The notes under the pieces were generated by a model. The model was not told where the DNA came from. It worked only from the letters and a program-made list of their open reading frames with translations, and did no database searches. The translations under genes were made by a program, and so were the position numbers. This document shows, piece by piece, positions 9,475 through 18,601 of a stretch of 64,000 nucleotides of DNA. Every line of letters starts with the position of its first letter. Position 1 is the stretch's first letter. Origin of the DNA: Bipolaris cookei (Eukaryota > Ascomycota > Dothideomycetes > Pleosporales > Pleosporaceae); NCBI GenBank assembly GCA_002286855.1, contig NRSV01000030.1:1-64000 (forward strand). The letters run 5' to 3'.

Positions 9475-11616
9475 GTGTAGGTGGTCAATGCTGCAACACC
9501 ATCTCGGAACGCAACACCCGACTGCATCACCAAAACAGGAACCCACCAGTTTCAACGCGTAATATCTCCACAACCATGACAGCTATTGCAAAAGCCATTG
9601 CAGATATCGATTTGCAAGATGCAGAAGGTCAACTTTCATACCGCCAAGTCGCAAAAAAGTATGGAGTTCCAGTGTCAACTTTGACGCGCCGACACCACCG
9701 CCAACGCCAGTCCCGTGAAGCCGCCGCCAAAAACCATTCATTGCTCACTCCCCCACAGGAGGAACACCTTGTAAAGCATATACAGAGACTATCTGCCCAC
9801 GCACTACCACCTTCAAGAGCTATGATCAAAAAATATGTCGCGGCACTTGCGCCATGGGAGCCATCAGATAGCTGGGTTACGCGTTTCTTGCGAAGGCACC
9901 GCGATGCTATTACCAACAAAACCTCCACGGGTATTGATCGGGATCGCTGTATAGCTGATAATAGAGAAGATTGCCGTAACTACTTCTGTCTCCTTCACGA
10001 AAAACTCGATAAATACGATATTAAGCCATATAATATCTACAATATGGATGAAAAGGGCTTTCTCCTTGGTATATGTTCACGGTCTAAGAGAGTCTTTTCA
10101 AGGCCTCTTTGGGATAAGAAGAAGGTGTCAGCATCTATCCAAGATGGTAATAGAAACTGGATTACAGTTATGGGTTGCGTCTGCGCTGATGGAAGCTGGG
10201 TAGATCCCGTCATCGTCTATCAAGGCAAGAGTGGGCTTCGAGATAGTTGGTTACGCGACCTTGAAGTAGGAAAACACCAGCTATTTTGCTGCTCAACGCC
10301 CTCTGGGTGGAGTAATAATGATATTGGGCTGGCCTGGCTTGAACAAGTCTTTGACCGCAAAACAAAAGAGAAGGCAAAGCGGGACTGGAGGCTTCTACTA
10401 CTTGACGGCCACGGAAGCCACGTGACACCTTCCTTCATCGATTACTGCGATGCCCACCGGATTCTACTCGCTGTACTGCCTCCTCACTCCTCTCACCGGC
10501 TTCAACCACTCGATATTGCGGTGTTTGGGCCTCTGACTACTGCGTACGGCAAAGAACTGGATGAGTTCCTCCACCGCAGTCAAGCTTTGCTAGAAATGCA
10601 GAAAAGTGACTTTCTAGAGTTATTTTGGGCTGCGTATACATCTGCATTCACATCTGATAATATACTGAGCAGTTTTGCAGCTACAGGAGTTCATCCGCGC
10701 AACGCCGAAGTCGTCCTCAATCGTCTCGTTAGCTCCTCTCCGCCACCCAATACAGATATAGAAGTTGGAGACCATGGTGATAGAGATACATACAGACACC
10801 TCGTCAACTTGGTTGAAGCTGTGGCACCAGATACGTCTACAATTGCGGCAAAACGGGTGAAAGAGGCTTTCCATTCACTCCAAGTCAACAACGAGCTCCT
10901 ACACCTTGAAAACGAGCAATTACGCCATGCAATCACCACTAAAAAACGCAAGAAAAAGCATAACAAGGTTTTGGATTTGCAACAACACCAAGAGTACCAG
11001 AGTCTGGCAGTTGTATGGAGCCCTCGGGCAGTCAGAGAGGCTAGAGAGCGTGACGCCATACAACAACAAGAAGAGGCGGCAGCAAAACTCCAAAAAGAGC
11101 AGGATAGAGAGGCACGTGCTGCTGCTGCCGCATGCCGAAAGCAGCTTCAAGCAGAGGCAAAGGCGGAGCGTGAGGTGGCCAAGATAGCAAGGGCAAAGGA
11201 GCGTGAGGCACGTGCCGCGCAGCTATCTGCCGCGAGGGCACGCAAAGCTGAAGAACGCGCTGCTGCAACTGCAAAAAAACTTCGAGATACGCAAAACAAA
11301 GCTATCCGAAAAGCCTCATCATCTCAAAAGTCAAAAGTTACTAAGCGTGGTGGTGTTGCGGCTGCTCAAAGTAGTAGTAGTGTTGCGGAGCCAATCCCTA
11401 AGCCTCCGCCCAAAACCACCACGCGCGGCCGGAATATTAAGTTGCCGAAGAAATATGAGTAAATATAAATATACCGTATTACTGGCAGACTACTCCAACA
11501 AAAAATCTGGTGATATCAGCTTTTGTATGGGGCTGTACAGCTTCATTTGTGTGGGTGCCCATACATACAGTCGGTGTTGCGTTCCGAGATGGTGTTGCAG
11601 CACTGACCACCTACAA
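9475..11616 (+). mobile_element. Intact pogo/Fot1-like DNA transposon
   Basis: A 2142-bp element with terminal inverted repeats of about 49 bp (left from 9475, right ending 11616). The repeats are almost identical: mismatches at the outermost base and one inner base, plus one extra C. TA flanks both ends (9473-9474 and 11617-11618), the target duplication expected of the Tc1/mariner-pogo superfamily. It encodes one intact transposase. The right-hand TA is also the border of the next element. Confidence 0.9.
9576..11462 (+). CDS. Pogo/Fot1-like DDE transposase, intact
   Basis: This 628-residue protein catalyses cut-and-paste transposition of its own element and acts on nuclear DNA. Residues about 1-45 form a Psq-type helix-turn-helix (LSYRQVAKKYGVPVSTLTRR), about 55-120 a CENP-B-like DNA-binding domain (SWVTRFLRRH), and about 150-320 the DDE domain with NMDEKGF (Asp158), LLLLDGHGSH (Asp277) and QPLDIAVFGPL (Asp313). 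Asp277 and Asp313 are 35 residues apart, giving a DD35D signature. The C-terminal third is a Lys/Arg/Ala/Glu-rich coiled coil ending in a basic TTRGRNIKLPKK tail. The ATG at 9576 is the first in frame after the left terminal repeat. No stops or frameshifts are visible, unlike every other transposase here, so it may still be functional. Confidence 0.92.
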   Translation: MTAIAKAIADIDLQDAEGQLSYRQVAKKYGVPVSTLTRRHHRQRQSREAAAKNHSLLTPPQEEHLVKHIQRLSAHALPPSRAMIKKYVAALAPWEPSDSWVTRFLRRHRDAITNKTSTGIDRDRCIADNREDCRNYFCLLHEKLDKYDIKPYNIYNMDEKGFLLGICSRSKRVFSRPLWDKKKVSASIQDGNRNWITVMGCVCADGSWVDPVIVYQGKSGLRDSWLRDLEVGKHQLFCCSTPSGWSNNDIGLAWLEQVFDRKTKEKAKRDWRLLLLDGHGSHVTPSFIDYCDAHRILLAVLPPHSSHRLQPLDIAVFGPLTTAYGKELDEFLHRSQALLEMQKSDFLELFWAAYTSAFTSDNILSSFAATGVHPRNAEVVLNRLVSSSPPPNTDIEVGDHGDRDTYRHLVNLVEAVAPDTSTIAAKRVKEAFHSLQVNNELLHLENEQLRHAITTKKRKKKHNKVLDLQQHQEYQSLAVVWSPRAVREARERDAIQQQEEAAAKLQKEQDREARAAAAACRKQLQAEAKAEREVAKIARAKEREARAAQLSAARARKAEERAAATAKKLRDTQNKAIRKASSSQKSKVTKRGGVAAAQSSSSVAEPIPKPPPKTTTRGRNIKLPKKYE

Positions 11617-11618
11617 TA

Positions 11619-13700
11619 CCGTGACCGTGCGCCTGGTGCACACCCCAACACTATAACAACCAGGCTGTACATGAGGTTATTGAGTCGCACCGCAACGCTG
11701 TATATACATAGTATTTTGATGGTCTACTCAATAGACCCTTGCGAACATTTTTACTATCTAAATTTTAATGGGAGAGTGATGGTGCGGCCACGTGACGTGG
11801 TGCGCTGTGGTTCCGGTGATGCAGCCCGTGGCAGCCCACCCGAACTCCTACTCCTATCCCCACTCCTACCCTGTATTTTTTGACGTTTGTAGGCCTTTGG
11901 CAGTGCTTTTGAAGCTTTACGCTTGCCTTTTTGGGAAGTTTCAACAGCTTTTTCACGGTCTTTCTTTTTTACGCTGGTCTTCAGCCCTCTTTGCGGCGGC
12001 ATTGGCAGCTCTCTCTGACTTCTCCTTCTCTCTTCTTTCCCTCTCCCTCGCCCTCTTCTCTGCCCTCTCCTTGGCAAGCTTTTGGTCAAAGAGCTTCTTG
12101 GCTTCTTTGAGACGCTTTGTTTCAACTTTCTCAAGCTCCTTTTGGTGTTGTTCTGCCTCTTTGGTGGCCAGAGTGGCCCGAGCCTGGCGTACACTTCGAG
12201 GTGAGTAGAATGTAGCTCCACCATTAAGCCGATTTGATACAGGAAGTGGGAGGGCTCTGCCATGCCTCTTACGCTTACTTTTGTTGGCGAGAGATGCCTG
12301 TAACCCCTGTATTTCTAGCTTTTGAAGCTTGCTTTTGGTGGTGAGCCGATGGATTGATGAAGTAAGCTTTTGGGCCACCTCCGCGCTAGTTTCCTTCACT
12401 GCTACCTCAAGTAATCGTTGTATATGACTCCAGTCAGTTGGAGAGAGGTCAGATGGAGCTTCTCTGCGGGTCTGATCGGTTTGTTCTGGTGGTGTGCAAG
12501 GCTGAAACTTCGCTAACACTGGGCTTGGATCCTTCGGCCATATGCCTGTAGCTTTGAAGCTTGATATTATATTCTTCTTAGTGAAGCTTCTGGTATATGC
12601 CGCCCAGAAGAGGTGAAAAAAGTCTGCTTTCCGCACTAGTAATTGACCCTGGCTGGTTTGTTGGTGCCAGGTAAGTTCAGACGAATAGGCAGCTGAAAGT
12701 GGGCCGAACAGGCCAACATCTAATGGCTGAAGAGTATGGGTTGAATGGGGTGGAAATGCCACTACAATGATCCGATTTTTGGTGGCGTGTTCGATAAATT
12801 TCATCGCAACATGGCTCGCATGGCCGTCAAGTATGAGAAGACGCCATTTCCTTCGAGCTTTAGCCTTAGTATACCGATCAAATACGTCACGTAACCAAGC
12901 CAGCCCGTAGTCTTCATTGGTCCACTGGCCCGTATATCCACCCAAGTCTCCCGAATGTTACCACTCTCTGCAGCGTAGATGATAGCTGGTGGAAGAGCTG
13001 ATCCATCGGCACAAACAGTGGCCAAGATGGTTACCCACTCTCTGTTACCGTCATGGGTGAAGGTCTTAGCTGTACCATCTATGAATGCCGACTTTGAGAA
13101 CACTCTCTTCATCCGACCGATCATACCAATCATGAAGCCCTTTTCATCCATATTGTATGTATGTCGCTCCTCTATGTGATACTGGTCTATCTTATGGTAC
13201 AATTCATCGTAATAATGCTTATATTTGAGTCCATGGTCGGCGTTGTGGCGTGAACGATTCATTGGAGCAGCCCATTTTGAGATAAGATGAATGTCGTTCT
13301 GGTTGATGAAGCGTGTCACCCAGCTCTCTGAGAGGGCTCTTCCAGCTATCTCACTGCCGAAATTTCGTATCATATCCCTCGTAGGAGCTAGGCATTGCTT
13401 ACTAAGACTTACAATATACTCTACAAGCTATTGTTGTTGTGCGGCGTCGAGAGCTTTCTGGTGGCTGTATTTGTTCTCACGCGTTGATGAGATGCCTCGG
13501 TGCCTTCGGCTGACAGCAGTTCGTGACACACCCCACTTGGCGACGACCTTTTTATACGAAAGCTGTTCTTCTAGTCCTTGTAATTTGATTTCTTCAACAG
13601 TTGAAGTAATCGGATCCATATTGGTGAAGTTATAGTATGTTGACGTTTGTGGCCGGCTTGGTGTTCTGGTGCGGGGTGTGCGACAGGCGCACGGACACGG
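11619..13700 (-). mobile_element. Second pogo/Fot1-like transposon, abutting the first
   Basis: A 2082-bp element with inverted ends of about 28 bp of the form CCGTG-CCGTGCGCCTG--GCACACCCC, flanked by TA at 11617-11618 and 13701-13702. Its left border TA is the right border TA of the 9475-11616 element, so the two sit tail-to-tail with no spacer. Its ends differ from those of the first element, so it is a different family. The transposase inside is broken. Confidence 0.82.
11754..13619 (-). pseudogene. Pogo/Fot1-like transposase, broken
   Basis: Starts at the ATG at 13619 with a Psq-type helix-turn-helix (LSYKKVVAKWGVSRTAVSRR), then hits a TAG at 13428-13430 in a Gln run (explicable as CAG-to-TAG). 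The same frame resumes with the CENP-B-like domain (ESWVTRFINQ), the first catalytic Asp (YNMDEKGF) and NREWVTIL. Near 12930-12955 about 12 residues are missing relative to the intact homologue and the frame shifts. It then continues with LLILDGHASH and QPLDVGLFGPL and a basic coiled coil. A second frameshift near 11960-12060 is needed to reach the conserved TTSRGRTITLPLKF end at 11754. All three catalytic Asp codons survive but in two frames. Confidence 0.85.
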
Positions 13701-13702
13701 TA

Positions 13703-15478
13703 GCGGTAGGGATCAGTGCTTGTGTTCCTGTCAGCGTCCATACTATGTAGACAGAGAGAACCAGCATCAAACTAGCCTACCATCTCCAAGTAGTTCTCTT
13801 TTACACTCTGGAGAGAAGAATCTTGCGCGAATAAGGGACTGGTGGTTCGCGCTAGGGCCGAAATGTACGGGTGCAGGTGCGCAAGCGCGACGCAAAAGTA
13901 TCGGAGTTAGGCCCAGAGTTGAGTGTAACATGCTGATATTCTACATGGGGTCAAATTCCAGGCTTGATATGGTGCGCTGAGTAAGACCTCTCGTTTGGAA
14001 GACAAACGAGCATTTGCTCCGGTAAAATAACTTTAAGCTTCCGTTAAGAAACAATTGATATAATGAAGATTGGCGTTGAATGATTTTCTTGTTAGTTGAT
14101 CACTATGCGATGGCGCGCGCAACATACACACGTGGTGAAATCCACACAATGAGGTATATACAGTACTGGTAGTAAGGTTTTTGTGTGGTCTCTAAAAGCA
14201 GAATCGGTCTTGTATTTCATGGTTCCGGAGCCCCCAACAGGAGTGATACAACTGCCCAAAACAGCCTGGGAGCGCCATTTATAATTTCCCCGATTAACTT
14301 CAGCAATTCAGTGGTAACCTCTGGTGTTACGATTCGGTCTATGTGCAGCATGCTTGTAGCTCACGCATTGCATCAAGACGTCAGTTGGGCAAAGCTGGAA
14401 AAACCAAATCTCTGGTGGTAACTATCATTTGGGTCACTTCATAGTTCAACTTGTTCTCTTTTTGAGTATGCGATCACTGATGAACCCGAAAGAAGCTCTA
14501 CTTGACAATTCCATTTGTCTCAGCTGGATAAGCATATCTGATGGTCATGGAGATTTGGGTAGCTTTACGGGGCCAACCGAGGCGGTGGACACAGTTGAGA
14601 ACGAAGAGCATGATGACCCACAGAATTGGGGGAAAGGCGGCCCGTGCAATCTTAGCGTGTCCTTGGCGTCGACCCTGCTTTTGTACACGCCCCACGGTAT
14701 TACTCTTCCCTGATACCCTTTCCAATCCACTACGCAACCCAGCGACCCTATCTGGTAATGTGATAACTTGCAATACTATGATACTGGTCCCAAAGGGGCC
14801 AGGGCCTCTCATACGACATGATGCCGATACTCTACTCGACGACTGATGACCCCGCACTCGAGGCCTGCGTCGATATCCACAGCTAGTACAATAGTACAAG
14901 GGCTGAGGACATATCGCAGATTGCAAACAACGCACTAGCCCCACCCTTGATGCATGTTGAAATCACGCCACTATGCTCAAGCCACTCACACACAGCCACG
15001 GGGCGCACATCGAGGCGCTTGCATAGCTGAGGGATATCTATGTATGTCAGACACTCGGCGCTGTTCGCCTGGCCATCAGTGGCTATGGTGTATCACTATA
15101 TTGGTAAAGGCCGCGTTGTTGGGCTTTGCTTGGTTGTACGGTGTGGGCAATGGCAGTATCCAAGCCGGATAATGGCAGGGTGTCAAGTAAAGGTATAATT
15201 ATGCCACGTGTGACGAGGCAGTCAGAACCGATCCGCCTCCGACAACGAATGTTCAACAAGTGGGGTCTGGTGGGGAGTACGCGATTTGGGTGGGCTTGGC
15301 GTCATGAACCTCTTCTACTACAATGGTGAGGTAGCTGTCGGACTAAACTATCGCTACTCGTGTTCGTCTTCTACTATAAAACCCAACATTTCCTTGCTAT
15401 CTGTCCACTTTTCTTCAACATCCACTAAGTTTGAGCAACCCCACACTCGAGACACTCTCTCTAAAGTTCTCTTTCATC
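13703..15478. other. Intergenic, nothing firmly recognised
   Basis: About 1.8 kb. A plus-strand frame at 14429-14713 contains a DDPQNWGKG motif like that at the start of fungal drug:H+ transporters, but it stops soon after and no helices follow in register. It could be a long-decayed MFS gene; I do not annotate it as one. Confidence 0.3.
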
Positions 15479-15859
15479 ATGACTTTCTACCACACTGCTG
15501 AGAACATCCGTATTGACGACGGCCACATCCTCAGGGCTCGTCTCCAAACTGCTGACGGCAACTGGAATGACTCCGAGATTGACCTCAACCAGTGCATCGG
15601 CAACGACAATGGTACCTCCATCTGCTTCTAATGTCTAATCTTCAGATTACCCATTCGCTAATACTCTGTAGGTTACTTTGTTTGGGAAGGTGAGGGCTTT
15701 GCCGACTCAGCAAACAACATCCGTTTCGCTCTGGAAGGTGATGGTGACGTTCCTGTCCTTCGCGCCACCTTGAGGGATGTCGATGGCAACGAAGAGAGCC
15801 GTGACATCAATCTGGGTGAGCGTATTAGCAACCAGGATGGCCACTTTGTTTTTGGTTAG
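15479..15859 (+). CDS. CVNH (cyanovirin-N homology) domain protein
   Basis: Two-exon model: 15479-15611 and 15672-15859 with a 60-bp GT-AG intron, giving 106 residues, the usual size of a stand-alone fungal CVNH protein. The chain has the expected internal two-fold repeat. The first half carries DDGHILRARL...SEIDLNQCIGNDNG and the second half ENxIxF-like NNIRFALEG, PVLRATLRD and ININLGER-like motifs ending in DGHFVFG. There is no signal peptide, as is usual for fungal CVNH proteins, so a cytosolic role in binding mannose-type glycans is inferred from the family. The intron splits a conserved Gly codon, so the gene is not visible as a single reading frame. ATG context ATC ATG A is acceptable. 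It stands in a transposon-rich tract but is itself intact. Confidence 0.85.
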
Positions 15860-16065
15860 TATTTAAGTGCCCTCCGGTGTGATACTGAAAGTAGCTTGCT
15901 GACAGATTGATTAGCATAAGCCAACTTCAATGGCCATGTACATAAGTAACAATGCATTATGATTTCGCAAATTATGAAACGGTCTATTGAGACACAAAAA
16001 TCTACTCAACCGCAGTCGTACAACTCTGAAAAAAATGTCTAAAAAGCTCCCAAATACAGAGTACT

Positions 16066-16700
16066 ACTAGCCCTGCTATGTTTCATCCTGATCTGCACAA
16101 GAGAAACATATTTTTGTTGGAAGATAATCCTACCATCGTGTCAGCAATCATAGACTGGCAGTATAGTAGCATTGAGCCAGCGTTCTGGTATGCGGACCGA
16201 TTTCCAGACTTTACGTATCCTCATGGCCTTTTCGACTTGGTCCATTTAGACCCATTGATCACAGCATGTGCCAAAGCCTACGGCATTTGCCTGAGAATAT
16301 TCGCTCCGAGTTTCTCCGGAGCAAGATCAATGAATAAGTTTTATTTCCGGCTGTTTCAATACTGCTATGACATCTGGGAAGATGGGGCCATCGTCCTTCA
16401 TGAAAAGCTGATCGGGACGTCACGACGGTGGAAAGATCTTAGGTTTGCGTCGCAATGTCCATTTTCACGACCCTGCCCTATTAAATTGTTGTTCACAGAA
16501 AGAAATATAGGTTTTTTGAAGCGCCACAGGAGCTATTAAATACTCTGGTATCTCTACTGAATATCGCAGATGATGGCTAAGTTCCCTCAAAAGACTGGGA
16601 GCACACCAAGGTTGCGCAACAAAAGGCTTTCAGGGATATATTACAGGAAATGCTAGGAATTGATCAGTCCGATGATGATGAGCCTCTTCGAAGTGAAGAT
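16066..16700 (+). pseudogene. APH-family (AIM9-like) kinase, C-terminal fragment
   Basis: The frame from about 16066 reads FHPDLHKRNIFL (the HxDxxxxN catalytic loop) followed by IIDWQYSSIEPAF (the metal-binding Asp motif), then the helical C-terminal lobe typical of fungal aminoglycoside-phosphotransferase-like kinases. After the frame ends at 16539 the C-terminal part (PQELLNTLVSLLNIADDG, then SKDWEHT...KAFRDILQEMLG) continues in another frame with a TAA between. The N-terminal lobe is missing upstream. It is a decayed gene fragment. Family assignment rests on the catalytic loop. Confidence 0.7.
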
Positions 16701-17160
16701 AGTCTTAGAAAAATCTGGCCGGTGGCTTCATGGGGATACACTAGAGCGAAAATCACGTTTTATGCATGTCGACTTCGATGCTCTTTGTTGTAAAGCTTTT
16801 TCATTGTGTCCAAAAGCCATCTCCATCACTTCGTATGATAAGAAGGAAGGTACCTTTGATCGAGTTTTTATATTCCATACTAATAGCGCTGAATGAACCG
16901 TTGCAAAGCTGCCCTTTGGATTGACAGGGCCTCCACGACTTTCGACTAGTTCAGAATTCGCAACGATCAAGTACTGTAGGTTCTGCGACAAGATGACAGG
17001 ACACTAGTGATGTTGTGACTAACCGCCTTGGGACTTCATAATGCAAAACCGAAACCGAGATCCTCATGCCAGAGATACTCGACTGGAGTTACGACGCTTT
17101 GAATACCATCGGTAGTGAATACATTCTCATGGTACATGCACCGGGGATCCGACTGCTCCA
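16701..17160 (+). pseudogene. APH-family (AIM9-like) kinase, N-terminal fragment
   Basis: The interval starts with SGRWL and RFMHVDFDALC (the N-terminal signature of AIM9-like kinases) and continues DRVFIFHTNSAE, a stop, VAKLPFGLTGPPRLSTSSEFATIKYC, then after a gap EILDWSYDALNTIGSEYILM near 17060-17140. This is the N-terminal lobe of the same kind of kinase whose C-terminal lobe lies immediately upstream. Several stops and frame changes make it non-functional. The order C-terminal half then N-terminal half means either two tandem genes joined by a deletion or a rearranged single gene. Confidence 0.65.
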
Positions 17161-17267
17161 GACTTGCTAACAATCAACTAAATCAATTTGGGATTTGGGG
17201 TTTGAATTGATTGATTAGGGGGCGCCCACGGGCTTGATTGAATTGATTGATTAACTGTTTTGATATA

Positions 17268-17428
17268 ACGTGACGGATAAGCAAGTCGGTCACCTCACTT
17301 ACCTTGCGCACTTTGGCGGACACATATCTCAACAACACAATAGTATACTCGCAGAGACGCGCGGCGTCGCGATGTTGTCGCGTCCATAAATTACGCGCTA
17401 AACCAAAATGAAAGAGTAACTTTCACTA
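17268..17428. repeat. Orphan pogo-type terminal repeat
   Basis: TA (17266-17267) is followed by ACGTGACGGATAAGCAAGT and a sub-terminal sequence (ACCTTGCGCACTTT) shared with the left end of the neighbouring element at 17429. The first 24 bases match the right end of that element (18541) better than its own left end does. It is either the true outer left end or the remnant of a related copy. Confidence 0.55.
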
Positions 17429-18541
17429 ACGTGTTGGATAAGCGAGTGAGCCAGGCAAGCGAGTGAGCCACCCCACCAACCTTGCGCACCTTTACAAACG
17501 CGTAGCTCCACCATGCTATAATAATATAGATATATATTGATGTAGTAGATTAAGCAGTATCTATAGTATCGTTTTTGCATGTACGCGAACTATGGCCAGT
17601 CTCTCTACACCTACTACAGCGCGTAAGAGCCCGGCGGCTGACACCTGATCGCTCTCCTCCCTGACGCTCTTCATGAGCAATCTGCTCATCAGCATCGCGT
17701 TGAGCGATAATATCCTCGCCAGCTCCCTTTGTAAGCACTCCTCGCTTCTGTATCCGTTTCTTTTTACGCTGTCTACGCTTTGTAGCTGCCTCGTTAGCCT
17801 TTTCAAGGCTGGCAATTCGATCGCGCATTAGCTCAGCTGAGAGCATCATTACCCACTCACGACCACCTGGCTGAATAGCTTTTGGCCGGCCTCTTCTCTC
17901 TGACGCTGTTACGATAAGCCGAGTCGTGATCTTGCCTATCATAAAGCCAGCTTCGTCGAAGTTATAGACGTCCTCATCACAGATACCGTACTTGGCCTTT
18001 ATCTGCTCTATAAGCTCAAATTAGCTCTTCATTAAGACTGGATCTTCGCACAGAGCTCTCTGCCTATCGTACGCCCGATTGAAACGAGTCGTAAGGGAGT
18101 CTGTACGCCTGATGAAGTTAGCTGGCCACTTCTGCCCAACCTGTCCAGCGTCGCGCGCAGCTAGCAGCTTATCAGCCATATCGTGCACAGCATCGTAGAT
18201 AGGCGCAAATCCACGTAGACCTAGGTTAAGTATATGATCAGCTGTCACCTCCTATTATAGATTAGTGAGCTTCTTTGAGTTGGGCTGGCAATCACGTCGC
18301 GCACACTTCCCAGCTCGTTGGTTAATCAGCGTTGATTTTGGAATATCAAAAGCTATAGCAGCGCGTCGATTACCCTGGATTTGTTTCCTATCTATAAAAG
18401 AGAGGGCAAGCTGAATATCTGCCTCGTGAGAAACTGATTGAGAAATGTGGCTAAGAGACATGGTACATAAAGGTGAGGTGGTGATTAAAGTTGGTGCGGT
18501 GACCGACTCGCTTGCCTGACCGACTTGCTTATCCGTCACGT
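17429..18541 (-). mobile_element. Pogo-like deletion derivative (1113 bp)
   Basis: The ends ACGTG..GGATAAGC.AGT are inverted at 17429 and 18541 and flanked by TA (17427-17428, 18542-18543). Each end carries two sub-terminal copies of an AAGC(G/A)AGT unit, likely transposase-binding sites. It contains a transposase reading frame lacking the catalytic core. It inserted 60 bp downstream of the stop codon of the ankyrin protein gene. Confidence 0.8.
17550..18461 (-). pseudogene. Pogo-like transposase without DDE core
   Basis: One frame from the ATG at 18461 contains a Psq helix-turn-helix (ADIQLALSFIDRKQ...AFDIPKSTL), two adjacent stops, a CENP-B-like domain (MADKLLAAR...WPANFIRR), another stop, then YNFDEAGFMIGK (first catalytic Asp) and GREWV. 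Immediately after GREWV it jumps to the C-terminal coiled coil (RIASLEKANEAATKRRQRKKKR) and a CCHC knuckle (CSRCRETGHSSRTC). The segment that should hold the second and third catalytic Asp is absent. All parts are in the same frame, so the internal deletion preserved frame. Confidence 0.8.
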
Positions 18542-18601
18542 TATACACTCTAGCAACAGCGTATAGTTCTGTGCCCATACGAAGACTAGTAGGCTGCTGT
18601 G

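Noticed and set aside
14429..14713. Frame with DDPQNWGKG motif, possible MFS transporter start
   Set aside because: It stops after about 95 residues, no membrane helices follow in any frame in register, and the motif alone is too short to support a gene or pseudogene call.
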